The notes under the pieces were generated by a model. The model was not told where the DNA came from. It did not search any database and saw only the letters and a program-made list of their open reading frames with translations. Below, one piece after another: positions 15,102-22,586 of a stretch of DNA of 26,315 bases. The stretch is from Gammaproteobacteria bacterium (GTDB lineage: Bacteria; Pseudomonadota; Gammaproteobacteria; Steroidobacterales; UBA11654). The stretch spans positions 1-26,315 of the forward strand of contig DTSX01000041.1 of assembly GCA_012965065.1 (NCBI GenBank), written 5' to 3'. The position numbers and the translations under genes were made by a program. Within the stretch, counting starts at the first letter, position 1. Every line of letters begins with the position of its first letter.

Positions 15102-16067
15102 CTATTTTATGAGTCTCTGATGCTCGGAAACATCGATGTTACCCCCACTAAAGACAACCACTACGCTTTTTCCGCTGGGAGTAAAGCGACCCTTAAGAAT
15201 CAGAGCCAATCCCACGGCTCCACTGGGCTCGAGAATGATGCCCAATTCGTGATAAGCATATTTCATTGCCGCAATGACATCGTTATCATCAACGGTGAAG
15301 ATTTCATTGATTTGTTGTTGATTGATTGGAAACGTCAGTTCACCAGGGGTTTCTACCATCAGAGCATCACAAATCGATGTATTCTTGATATCAATTTTTT
15401 GTCTGCTGCCCGCAGAGATCGATTTTTGTGTGTCGTTAAAAAACTCAGGTTCTACCCCATAAATCCGGCTTTTGGGTGCGAGGTTTTTCAACGCTATACC
15501 GGATCCTGCTATCAGCCCCCCACCACCAATGGGACAGATGTAATCAGCAATGGATAAGTCCATCAAGGCCATCTGTTGCACTGCCTCAATGGCAACAGTG
15601 CTCTGTCCAGCAATAATATCTACGTGATTGTAAGGTGGGACCAAGAAGGCATTGTTCTTGTTTGCGTGTTCAGTGGCAATTTGCTCTCGATCCTCTTCAT
15701 AGCGGTCGTAGGTAATAATGTTTGCCCCAAAATTCCTGGTGCCGTTAATCTTTGCCTTCGGTGCATCGCTTGGCATGACTATGGTGGTGGACAAACCCAA
15801 AAGAGAGCCTGCCATTGCAACCCCCTGTGCGTGATTGCCAGACGAATAAGCAACAACATCCTGGGGGCCATGGTCCATTAAATGCTGATGCATGCAGTAG
15901 TAAGCCCCCCTAATTTTAAAAGACCCTGTGTGTTGCTCAGACTCGGCTTTAAAAAAAACATCAACACCCAAAGATTGATTCAGTTTGTTTGAAGAGAGCA
16001 ACGGCGTCTCTCTAACAATGCCTCTTAGAACTGTGTTTGCATCAAGGATTTTTTCTAAAGCAATCAA
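15102..16067 (-). CDS. PLP-dependent threonine/serine dehydratase or serine racemase family protein
   Basis: Fold-type II PLP enzyme of 321 residues. Lys51 in HTGSFKIRGAY forms the Schiff base, AYSSGNHAQG binds the substrate carboxylate, and CPIGGGGLIAG holds the PLP phosphate. There is no C-terminal ACT regulatory domain, so it resembles catabolic threonine dehydratase (TdcB), serine racemase or threo-3-hydroxyaspartate dehydratase rather than IlvA. No ATG is available at the right place; the frame opens after a TAG and the TTG at 16067 gives the natural N-terminus MIALEKILDANTVLRGIVRETP. It is divergent from the small ABM-like gene and upstream of the aldehyde dehydrogenase. Confidence 0.9.
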   Translation of the reverse strand: MIALEKILDANTVLRGIVRETPLLSSNKLNQSLGVDVFFKAESEQHTGSFKIRGAYYCMHQHLMDHGPQDVVAYSSGNHAQGVAMAGSLLGLSTTIVMPSDAPKAKINGTRNFGANIITYDRYEEDREQIATEHANKNNAFLVPPYNHVDIIAGQSTVAIEAVQQMALMDLSIADYICPIGGGGLIAGSGIALKNLAPKSRIYGVEPEFFNDTQKSISAGSRQKIDIKNTSICDALMVETPGELTFPINQQQINEIFTVDDNDVIAAMKYAYHELGIILEPSGAVGLALILKGRFTPSGKSVVVVFSGGNIDVSEHQRLIK

Positions 16068-16124
16068 GTTAATTGTTGTATAAAATTTAGACTACAATTT
16101 CAATTAATTAATGAGTTAAATGAT

Positions 16125-16481
16125 ATGGAAACCTACGTTGTAACAATATATGCACAATTTGAACACGCAAATGAAGTGGCCGATTATTATACAGGCCTAC
16201 AACCCCTCTACGAAGCGGCAGAGGGTTTTATCGGCAGAAAAGTTTATCGCGCCAAAACGGGAGCTATGGTAAAAGCGGTTATGGCTACCTACTCCAAAGA
16301 GGAACTTTCCGGAAATCCTGAAGAAGCTCACGCCCAAGGAGAACACTTTGTAATGATTGAAGAATGGGAATCAATTCAACATCGGATCAATTTTGGCAGA
16401 GGTTTAAGCAAGGAACATCACATGAAAGTCATACCATTTATACTTCCTGAACATTCGCATGAATTTTACTCCGAGCTATAA
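16125..16481 (+). CDS. Small ABM-like (dimeric alpha-beta barrel) protein
   Basis: Soluble protein of 118 residues. The pattern (METYVVTIYAQFEHANEVADYY ... GFIGRKVYRAKTGAM ... FVMIEEWESIQHRINF) is that of the dimeric alpha-beta barrel / antibiotic biosynthesis monooxygenase superfamily: a beta strand, a helix that buries a dimer face, then strands containing IEEWES. Such proteins include cofactor-free oxygenases, haem-degrading enzymes and simple structural proteins. I see no haem- or substrate-specific residue. It stands alone on the plus strand, divergent from the dehydratase across a 57-base AT-rich gap. The function is unassigned. Confidence 0.75.
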   Translation: METYVVTIYAQFEHANEVADYYTGLQPLYEAAEGFIGRKVYRAKTGAMVKAVMATYSKEELSGNPEEAHAQGEHFVMIEEWESIQHRINFGRGLSKEHHMKVIPFILPEHSHEFYSEL

Positions 16482-16513
16482 GTAATTTCTCAAAGGACCG
16501 CCCAGGGAAGACC

Positions 16514-16855
16514 TCAAGAAATCATATTGTCTATTTTCTTCGCGCAGATAAAATCATTCTCAGACAAGCCACCGATCGAGTGTGTTGAATACTTCACTCG
16601 ACAAGAGCCATACTTCACAACAAGATCGGGATGATGGTCTTCTGCCTCTGCTATCCAAGCAACTGCATTCACAAAGGAAATAGTTTTAGCGTAGTTGGAA
16701 AACTTGAACTCCCTCTCAATATACGCCGCATCATCAGAAATATTCCAAGCAGGGTCAATAGCTTGAGATATTTGTTTGGCTGCTGCCATATCCAACGGCT
16801 CCACCCCGCCCTCGCACGGCACGCAATGTTTCTTGTCAAGGTCATCAATGGTCAT
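16514..16855 (-). CDS. phhB: Pterin-4a-carbinolamine dehydratase
   Basis: Recycles the 4a-hydroxy-tetrahydropterin made by aromatic amino acid hydroxylases. At 113 residues it has usual length. The catalytic EAEDHHPDL (His74, His75) and VKYSTHSIGGLSENDF (His92) motifs are complete. The ATG at 16855 has a strong AGGAGA about 8 bases upstream. It lies 24 bases downstream of the last vWA gene of the envelope operon and may be co-transcribed by read-through. No phenylalanine hydroxylase is in the window, so its partner enzyme must be elsewhere, or it acts in another pterin pathway. Confidence 0.94.
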   Translation of the reverse strand: MTIDDLDKKHCVPCEGGVEPLDMAAAKQISQAIDPAWNISDDAAYIEREFKFSNYAKTISFVNAVAWIAEAEDHHPDLVVKYGSCRVKYSTHSIGGLSENDFICAKKIDNMIS

Positions 16856-16879
16856 TCTTTTTTCTCCTGATCTTGCAGT

Positions 16880-17857
16880 TTATAAATGAGGCAATGCGAC
16901 AAATGTCCCGCCATTTTGCTCGGATAGTTTTCTCATGAGATGGGCAAATTTAGCTCCATTTGCGGTTCCTATTTGTGTTGGAAACCCAATCCCGTGAATA
17001 CGCACCAATCTATTTCCAAACCGGTCTGCTTTGTTAATCCTGGCAACGTATCTGCAAACCGCTTCGACGGAACCTCTGGGGAAATCGTCGCCAAAAACAT
17101 AGATACTGATTTGCTTATCGCGGTCATAAAAGGTGTTGATTGCCTCCGTGATCCCCTCAACAGGACTGGAATCACTGTAGGGATTCCAATATTGCAGCCG
17201 GCTGGTGATGTTTTTCCTGATCGATGGGGAATCTGGTATCCATCTGCCAGCATAACTAGAAAACATATATTCCCCTTCATCATTGAGCACTTGAATGCCT
17301 TTCAATTTTGGGTAAACAGCTAGGGTTTCGGTTATTTTCTGAATCACAAGATTCCAGGGGCCCTGGTACATGCTGCCAGAAGTATCAATCACAAAAATAA
17401 TGTATTCGCTATCTACCGGTATCCCGCCAACAGTGGTTTCATCTTCTGGCCTGTAATCTTTGAGCAATCTTCTCATTATTTCAGTCATGGACTGTTTTGC
17501 AGAAAGCAATCCATTCATTTCAGCCGTTTTTTCATCGGCCAGTGCTTTTGAGGCTGTAAATTCGCCTTGCAACTCTGAGAGATCGCCAGTCAGCCGGTTT
17601 TTTTGCTCATCATTTTCCGACAGCTGTTCCCTTACCTCGGTCAATGTTTGGTTAAGAACAGTTGACTCACCCCGGATAAGGTTCAACTCTTGTTCGAGTG
17701 TAACTATAAGTTTTTGGAGTTCCTCTTGACTTTTTTGGATGGTGACCGGCTCGTATATCTTGGTGATAACAAGCAAAAGAATAACAGCACCAAAACCACA
17801 ACATACCACATCAAGAAATGAGAGGTTAAAGGTCTCCATGTCCCGTCGCTTTCTCAT
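16880..17857 (-). CDS. Membrane-anchored vWA protein with ExbD-like N-terminal helix (copy 1)
   Basis: Inner-membrane protein of 325 residues. A basic start (MRKRRD) is followed by FNLSFLDVVCCGFGAVIL (10-27), one membrane helix (about 14-33), a coiled coil (about 42-128) in the periplasm, and a vWA domain (about 152-320). The metal site DTSGS is at 158-162 and GDD at about 256-258. Asp16 is placed like the membrane Asp of ExbD/TolR (N-L/M-x-x-L-D-V-V). The start is chosen at 17857 because its ATG overlaps the upstream TAA by one base (TAATG), which also puts the basic stretch directly before the helix; a longer reading from 17917 is less natural. I infer a partner of the ExbB/MotA-like protein. 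No described function is known to me. Confidence 0.85.
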   Translation of the reverse strand: MRKRRDMETFNLSFLDVVCCGFGAVILLLVITKIYEPVTIQKSQEELQKLIVTLEQELNLIRGESTVLNQTLTEVREQLSENDEQKNRLTGDLSELQGEFTASKALADEKTAEMNGLLSAKQSMTEIMRRLLKDYRPEDETTVGGIPVDSEYIIFVIDTSGSMYQGPWNLVIQKITETLAVYPKLKGIQVLNDEGEYMFSSYAGRWIPDSPSIRKNITSRLQYWNPYSDSSPVEGITEAINTFYDRDKQISIYVFGDDFPRGSVEAVCRYVARINKADRFGNRLVRIHGIGFPTQIGTANGAKFAHLMRKLSEQNGGTFVALPHL

Positions 17858-18969
17858 TATGGCCAATCCCGAGATGGTGCCATAAAACTGCCTTTTGACC
17901 GAATTGCAAGTCTCCAAAATGCCTCTGCCGCAAACGGATCGCCATCCATCGGAAACAACAGGACATTGACAGGTATAGGTGGTAATTCACGCAGTGCCTG
18001 AGCAAAATATTTTGCCCGTTGTTCCGGTTTCACCATGGTTTCCCGTGAAGGTATTCGTCTTCCTTGTGTGGGCAGACCGTCGGTGAGTAAAAAAATATTA
18101 TCGGGTGCAGGGTCCAGCTGTTGGATGGCTTCAAATGCATTAATTAAGCTGGTTCCTTTTTGGGGAACACTGCCTCGCAAATTGTTGACAGCTGTTCGGA
18201 TTGTAGAACCATCAGTGACTTCAAGCCAGGTGCCGTCGGTTTCTTCAACAACACTTTGGGCTGTTTCATTAAAGGTATAAATTTGAAATTTTGTCCCTTC
18301 TGTCAATCGAGTCGCCAGCCAGTCAACACTGTTAACGGTGTGTCTCCACTTCGGAGCCTTGACTTTCTGTTCATCCTTCATATTTCTATAACGAATGACA
18401 TTGACGTAGGTTCGTCCGAGCATGCTGGATGAAGCATCGACCAGTATCAGGACATGGCTGCCACCCAGTCTCAGTTCAGTTACATACTGTCTATTACCTT
18501 CGCCAACGTATTCTCTGAGTAATTTTCCCGGTTCTGTTTTTGCCAATTCGGACTGTGCCGTCATCCTTTTGTTGGCTGCCTCCAGTTGTTGCACGTCCGA
18601 TTGGAGTTGTTCAATGCTACCGGTTGCTGCCAAAGTTTGATTCTTATGTTCGGCAACCTCTTCAATCAGTTTCTCTATGGTCTCAAGAAGGAGTTGCACG
18701 TTCCCCTTGATGACCACGTCTTCCTGTTCGGTCTTGTCAATTTCATTTTTGATCCTGACCATTCTTTTTTGTTTATCAAAAATTTCTTCCTCTAAGAATT
18801 CTGTTTCGTTTTGCAAGGTTTCGCTGGCTTGCAGACTTCTGACTTTCACTTGGGCGTTGATGATCATAAAGAACAAAATGACCGCCCCGAAGCCGCAGCA
18901 AATAACATCAAGAAAAGACAAATTAAAAACGTTGAACTGTCGTCTCCGTCTAGCCACGAGAATCCCCAC
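17857..18969 (-). CDS. Membrane-anchored vWA protein with ExbD-like N-terminal helix (copy 2)
   Basis: Paralogous protein of 370 residues. After ARRRR comes FNLSFLDVICCGFGAVIL (15-32), almost identical to copy 1 although the rest diverges strongly. The membrane Asp is Asp21. A long coiled coil (about 45-145) with many Glu, Gln and Lys precedes a vWA domain (about 170-365) with a full metal site: DASSS at 178-182, GTSL, and LLTDGLPT. The start is GTG at 18969 with a poor ribosome-binding site, next to a small dyad. Translation runs into copy 1 through a one-base stop/start overlap, suggesting equimolar synthesis and perhaps a heterodimer. It lies 102 bases downstream of the channel gene. Confidence 0.86.
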   Translation of the reverse strand: MGILVARRRRQFNVFNLSFLDVICCGFGAVILFFMIINAQVKVRSLQASETLQNETEFLEEEIFDKQKRMVRIKNEIDKTEQEDVVIKGNVQLLLETIEKLIEEVAEHKNQTLAATGSIEQLQSDVQQLEAANKRMTAQSELAKTEPGKLLREYVGEGNRQYVTELRLGGSHVLILVDASSSMLGRTYVNVIRYRNMKDEQKVKAPKWRHTVNSVDWLATRLTEGTKFQIYTFNETAQSVVEETDGTWLEVTDGSTIRTAVNNLRGSVPQKGTSLINAFEAIQQLDPAPDNIFLLTDGLPTQGRRIPSRETMVKPEQRAKYFAQALRELPPIPVNVLLFPMDGDPFAAEAFWRLAIRSKGSFMAPSRDWP

Positions 18970-18972
18970 TTA

Positions 18973-18989
18973 TGAACATTCGTTGTTCA
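18973..18989. promoter_or_regulatory. Small inverted repeat just upstream of a vWA start codon
   Basis: TGAACA and TGTTCA (6-base arms, 5-base loop) lie 4-20 bases upstream of the GTG of vWA copy 2. In mRNA this could fold over the ribosome-binding region. It is short and AT-rich, so it may be chance. Confidence 0.25.
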
Positions 18990-19071
18990 GAAAATTGTTT
19001 GACTGGAAGCATGATAATTTTTACGAAATAAGTCATGGAATCGGTTGAAAACATGCAAATAAAACTCGACC

Positions 19072-19872
19072 CTACTCTCCCTTAAGGTGAGTAATTAGAT
19101 TCTGGTCACAGTAATTTTCAGTCTCAAAAATCTGTCTCTCCTGCAACAGTTGCAATTGATGTACTAAAAACATGATCACAATGCTGATCAGTAGGGCGAT
19201 GAATGTTGAATTAAAGGCAATACCTAGATTTTGGGTAACCCCGCTGATGTCGCCATCGGCAGCGCGATGGGCCAGAGACAATGCAGCCCCGATACCCCGA
19301 ACTGTGCCGATAAACCCAATTGAGGGAATCGCCCAAGCAATGTAACGGATCATGGAAAGCTCTGACTCCAGCCGGTCTGCTTCTGATTCAACCATTGTGT
19401 GTGCGGAAGTCGCTGCATCTTGCACCTTTCCAGTTGTTGCAAAACGATTCAAAGCGTTGATCAAGATCCTTGGTAGCAACAGGCTCTGTTTGCTTTCAGC
19501 TAGATTGTCCAATTGCCGCAAATACCCCGAGGTGTCTTCTGGGGTGATTCTCATACCCTGCTGCAGGGGAATAAGATCTTCTTGCAGCAGTTTCCTTTCA
19601 TTGACTGCCATTCGTGCTTTCAGGGTCATGATTGCAAATGCCCACAACATCAAGATAAAGCAGGCTTCTTGTTCAAAATCCTTAATGATCACGTACAAAG
19701 ATCGCTCCGGGACATAGTTGATGTCCTCAGCAATCATGGCTTGCTGTTCTTGGATAACAGCCTGTGCCTCTGGGCGAACAACCGAAACAAAAAATGCGTG
19801 CACCAAAATGATGGAGAGAAGCAATGCCAATCCTTGATAAATGAATTCCTTTGAAAGATTTTTACTATTCAT
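19072..19872 (-). CDS. MotA/TolQ/ExbB-family proton channel protein
   Basis: Inner-membrane protein of 266 residues with segments at about 12-31, 68-86, 177-200 and 219-240. The C-terminal part is the family core: PSIGFIGTVRGIGAALSLA (183-201) corresponds to the P-x-G-L-L-G-T-V-x-G helix of TolQ/ExbB, and NLGIAFNSTFIALLIS (215-230) to the following helix with its conserved small/Thr residues. It has an added N-terminal helix and a cytoplasmic stretch of about 90 residues. No ExbD/TolR gene follows; instead the next two genes encode vWA proteins with ExbD-like helices, which I infer to be its partners. Proton flow driving envelope movement is the family role. Confidence 0.88.
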   Translation of the reverse strand: MNSKNLSKEFIYQGLALLLSIILVHAFFVSVVRPEAQAVIQEQQAMIAEDINYVPERSLYVIIKDFEQEACFILMLWAFAIMTLKARMAVNERKLLQEDLIPLQQGMRITPEDTSGYLRQLDNLAESKQSLLLPRILINALNRFATTGKVQDAATSAHTMVESEADRLESELSMIRYIAWAIPSIGFIGTVRGIGAALSLAHRAADGDISGVTQNLGIAFNSTFIALLISIVIMFLVHQLQLLQERQIFETENYCDQNLITHLKGE

Positions 19873-19891
19873 ATTAATTCTCTATAGGTAT

Positions 19892-20191
19892 TTAAATATC
19901 CGATGGAAAACTGACGGCTATATCTGCGGAAAGCGATTCTGAAGGAACAAATTCCTCCAGCACCTCATCCTCTTCAAATGCAGCCTGTATTCGAGCCAGC
20001 TCCTCCTCAATTTCCTGATCACTGAGGGCAGCAGCATCGATTTGGGATGAATTATTCTCCTGATCTTGCAGCCACAACTCTGAAGGGTCTTGATCTGGGC
20101 TTGCAAAACCCGGCATCATCACCAATCCGATGATCATGAGAAATACTGTAAGCAGTGTTAGGCTGAATCTGATAGTCATGGCTTTATTCAT
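19892..20191 (-). CDS. Small secreted acidic protein of unknown function
   Basis: Polypeptide of 99 residues from the ATG at 20191 (a second ATG at 20179 is possible). A hydrophobic N-terminus with Lys and Arg ends at about MPGFA/SPDQ, a likely signal peptidase I site near residue 30. The mature part is very acidic, with the helix-prone stretch QEIEEELARIQAAFEEDEVL. The start overlaps the end of the upstream PEGA/FGE-like gene by 8 bases, so it is translationally coupled. I recognise no family. Its place between the large membrane protein and the channel gene suggests a periplasmic accessory of the same apparatus. Confidence 0.65.
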   Translation of the reverse strand: MNKAMTIRFSLTLLTVFLMIIGLVMMPGFASPDQDPSELWLQDQENNSSQIDAAALSDQEIEEELARIQAAFEEDEVLEEFVPSESLSADIAVSFPSDI

Positions 20192-22586
20192 CAATGTTAC
20201 TGGTATCAGTATACCTCGCAATTCTAAATCCGACATCCAACCTACCCAGGGTGCCATAATCACGGTAAGTGAATCGAAGTGAACTGATGCTGGAGTGTCT
20301 CCAACTCGACCCACGAATTACTCTAACAGTCCCTTCTCCGGGACCCAGGGGATCCAACTCAACTTGATTGAGATTTGTTGGGTAGACTGCGTAATAATCG
20401 TTTACCCACTCAGCCACATTACCGCCTAAATCATAAATGCCCAGTGGACTGGGGTTAAATTTCTCAGCCGGTGAAGTGACCGGATAACCGTCCCAATAAT
20501 CGGTCAAAACATTTGCGATCAACCCTTCGCCTGACTCGTCTGCATAATTGCCTGACTCTGTTGCAACAGGCATGCTTGCTCCCCATGGATACCTCTGTTT
20601 GCCAGCCCCACCATTGAACCTAGCTAGCCACTCCCACTCAGCTTCGGTGAGGAGCCGGTAACCATTGGTAACGGGCTGAATGAGTTGATATTGACCGTTG
20701 ATTTTTTCATACGCAAGCTCTAAAGATTCCCTGTAACTGAGTTGTTGGCAAAAATCCACAGCATCTTCCCACGTCAGCATAACTGCAGGATGGAGCCCAT
20801 TTGATAATTCTCTAAAAGTTTCTGCTCCAGAGGTATGCCTGGGCTTGAATTGTCTGAATTCCTTGTTAATAATCTCACGAACTCCGACGTAAAACGGTCG
20901 GGTAATCTGGATCAAACGTTCGGTTTCATTGGCACGTCGGCCCTGATCTTTTCTTGGGGCACCCATCACGAAAGTTCCTGGGGAAACCAGCCTCATCAGC
21001 AAACCTTGAGTAGTTTTAATGGTTGTTGGCATTGCAGCCAAAACTGCTTCCTCCGGTGTCATCAAGCGTATTTTTAGATTTTGCTCATACCCAGGTGTTG
21101 GCTGGATACTTATTTCCTGGGTTACGTATCCTTCTTTTTGGACGCTCAAGGTTTGTGCTTTGGCCAACAATTCTATTGTTGATGGAATTTTTGCAACTTG
21201 TTTTCCATCGGCAAGGATGCTTGCACCCTCTGTCCCAGTCACCCTAATGAAACCCTTCAATGGCTTAAGGTTTATTGCGAATTCCAGGAAATCCTTTGCT
21301 CCGGATGCTTGCATCTCTTCTCTGGTTTGCAAAACGATTTCTTCAGTTAGGGATTGATAGCCTGGTTTGGAGACTTCCACAACATGCGCCTTGAGTGGCG
21401 GTAATTCCACCATCACTGGTGACAAGCCCTGATAGATTGAATTGATATTTACTGCCGCACCGTTTGGATTGGTAGTGACTTTTAATTTACTGTCCAATCT
21501 GGATAATTCAATTGAATCCAGAGACTGCGATTGGCTTGCTTTGACAATTAACGATTGTTCAAATGGCTTGTAGCCAGATTTGTTCAGAATCATTGTATGC
21601 TCACCTTCTAGAACCTCGAAAGTGTTTGGGCTGATGCCTGAAAGTTCCCCGTCAATCAAGATGTTCGCTCCGGTCGGAGAAGACTGAACTGAAATCTCTG
21701 CCCATGCCGGTGTCAGAACAACCTCGATCTCTTGAGTAAGCTCCATGCCTTCGATCTGGATGTCCTGCTCAACAGCGAAGTATCTGTCCGCAGTAATTTT
21801 TACGGTGTGTGGACCTGCAGCAATGATAAAACCCCCTGCCAAAGTTGGTTTCACCACATCACCATCCACCGAAACAATCGAATCGATTATAGGCAAAGTG
21901 TTAATAATCAATTCACCGGGAAGTTTTTCTAAGTCAAAAGCGACTTCCTGACTTGAATCTTCATCGATGGCAATGGTTGCAGACAATGGATAATAACCCG
22001 GATGTGAAACATCCAATTGATAATCGCCCTGTCGCAACAAATAGCGACCCCCTATTTTGAGGTGTGGAAAATAACCGCCAATGATGCTGACTTCCGACTC
22101 AAAAGGCTGAAGTTTTATAAGAACTGCATTTGCGGTAAAGAGGTAAAAAAGAAAGTATGCCAAACCCAGGATGAAAGTTGCACTGCTGAACTTGAAAATC
22201 TTGCTTCCAAAGATAGTTGATCCGGCAGTTTTTTGCTGAAACTGTGTGGGCTGCAATGAATCCTCATTCGAGGAGACAGTCAATGTCAGTTGATTAACCC
22301 CGTCAAGCTCAAAAGAAATTGATTTATCTGCGATATCAATCCGGTCATTGTTACGGATCCAATGGTTGCCTGTGAGCAACCGACCATTGATCAAAACCTC
22401 TGGTTTCTCGCTAACAACTTGGATGAAAGGACGCCCATCCAGAAAGTCAAGGAGAACCACAACGCCGATTGATAGTGGCCCCAGAATACGGATATCTGCA
22501 TTTAGGTCTGTGCCTATCCTAACGGGAAGATCGTCAGACTCAAAAGGTCGGTAATCTTCCCCTTGGCGGATTGAAATCTGACTCAT
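20184..22586 (-). CDS. Membrane-anchored FHA-like / PEGA-repeat / FGE-like (SUMF1) protein
   Basis: Protein of 800 residues. It has an FHA-like N-terminal domain (about 15-100; LINGRLLTGNHWIRNNDRID), one membrane helix (about 134-153), then about five PEGA-type beta domains (about 160-510; e.g. SSPTGANILIDGELSGISP, GYKPF). The C-terminal FGE/SUMF1 fold (about 525-795) has GTFVMGAPRKDQGRRANE, LTEAEWEWLAR, YPWGAS, YDLGGNVAEWVNDYY and VGFRIAR. In active FGE the motif after RGGSF carries two Cys; here it is RGSSWRHSSISSLRF, with none, so sulfatase activation is unlikely. The start at 22586 overlaps the TPR stop as ATGA with AAGGA upstream; the ATG at 22601 is less likely. The FHA part should be cytoplasmic, the rest periplasmic. 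Confidence 0.9.
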   Translation of the reverse strand: MSQISIRQGEDYRPFESDDLPVRIGTDLNADIRILGPLSIGVVVLLDFLDGRPFIQVVSEKPEVLINGRLLTGNHWIRNNDRIDIADKSISFELDGVNQLTLTVSSNEDSLQPTQFQQKTAGSTIFGSKIFKFSSATFILGLAYFLFYLFTANAVLIKLQPFESEVSIIGGYFPHLKIGGRYLLRQGDYQLDVSHPGYYPLSATIAIDEDSSQEVAFDLEKLPGELIINTLPIIDSIVSVDGDVVKPTLAGGFIIAAGPHTVKITADRYFAVEQDIQIEGMELTQEIEVVLTPAWAEISVQSSPTGANILIDGELSGISPNTFEVLEGEHTMILNKSGYKPFEQSLIVKASQSQSLDSIELSRLDSKLKVTTNPNGAAVNINSIYQGLSPVMVELPPLKAHVVEVSKPGYQSLTEEIVLQTREEMQASGAKDFLEFAINLKPLKGFIRVTGTEGASILADGKQVAKIPSTIELLAKAQTLSVQKEGYVTQEISIQPTPGYEQNLKIRLMTPEEAVLAAMPTTIKTTQGLLMRLVSPGTFVMGAPRKDQGRRANETERLIQITRPFYVGVREIINKEFRQFKPRHTSGAETFRELSNGLHPAVMLTWEDAVDFCQQLSYRESLELAYEKINGQYQLIQPVTNGYRLLTEAEWEWLARFNGGAGKQRYPWGASMPVATESGNYADESGEGLIANVLTDYWDGYPVTSPAEKFNPSPLGIYDLGGNVAEWVNDYYAVYPTNLNQVELDPLGPGEGTVRVIRGSSWRHSSISSLRFTYRDYGTLGRLDVGFRIARYTDTSNIDE

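Noticed and set aside
16880..18969. BatA/BatB-type vWA aerotolerance operon
   Set aside because: No MoxR ATPase or DUF58 gene is present, and the vWA proteins have a single N-terminal helix rather than the Bat layout.
16880..19872. Zorya-type anti-phage defence (MotA-like plus MotB-like pair)
   Set aside because: The partner proteins carry vWA domains, not an OmpA-like peptidoglycan-binding domain, and no helicase or nuclease effector genes are present.
20184..22586. Type VI secretion cluster suggested by an FHA-like domain
   Set aside because: No Tss structural or ATPase genes are present; the FHA-like domain sits on a PEGA/FGE-like protein.
20184..22586. Active formylglycine-generating enzyme
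   Set aside because: The two catalytic Cys are missing and no sulfatase gene is nearby.
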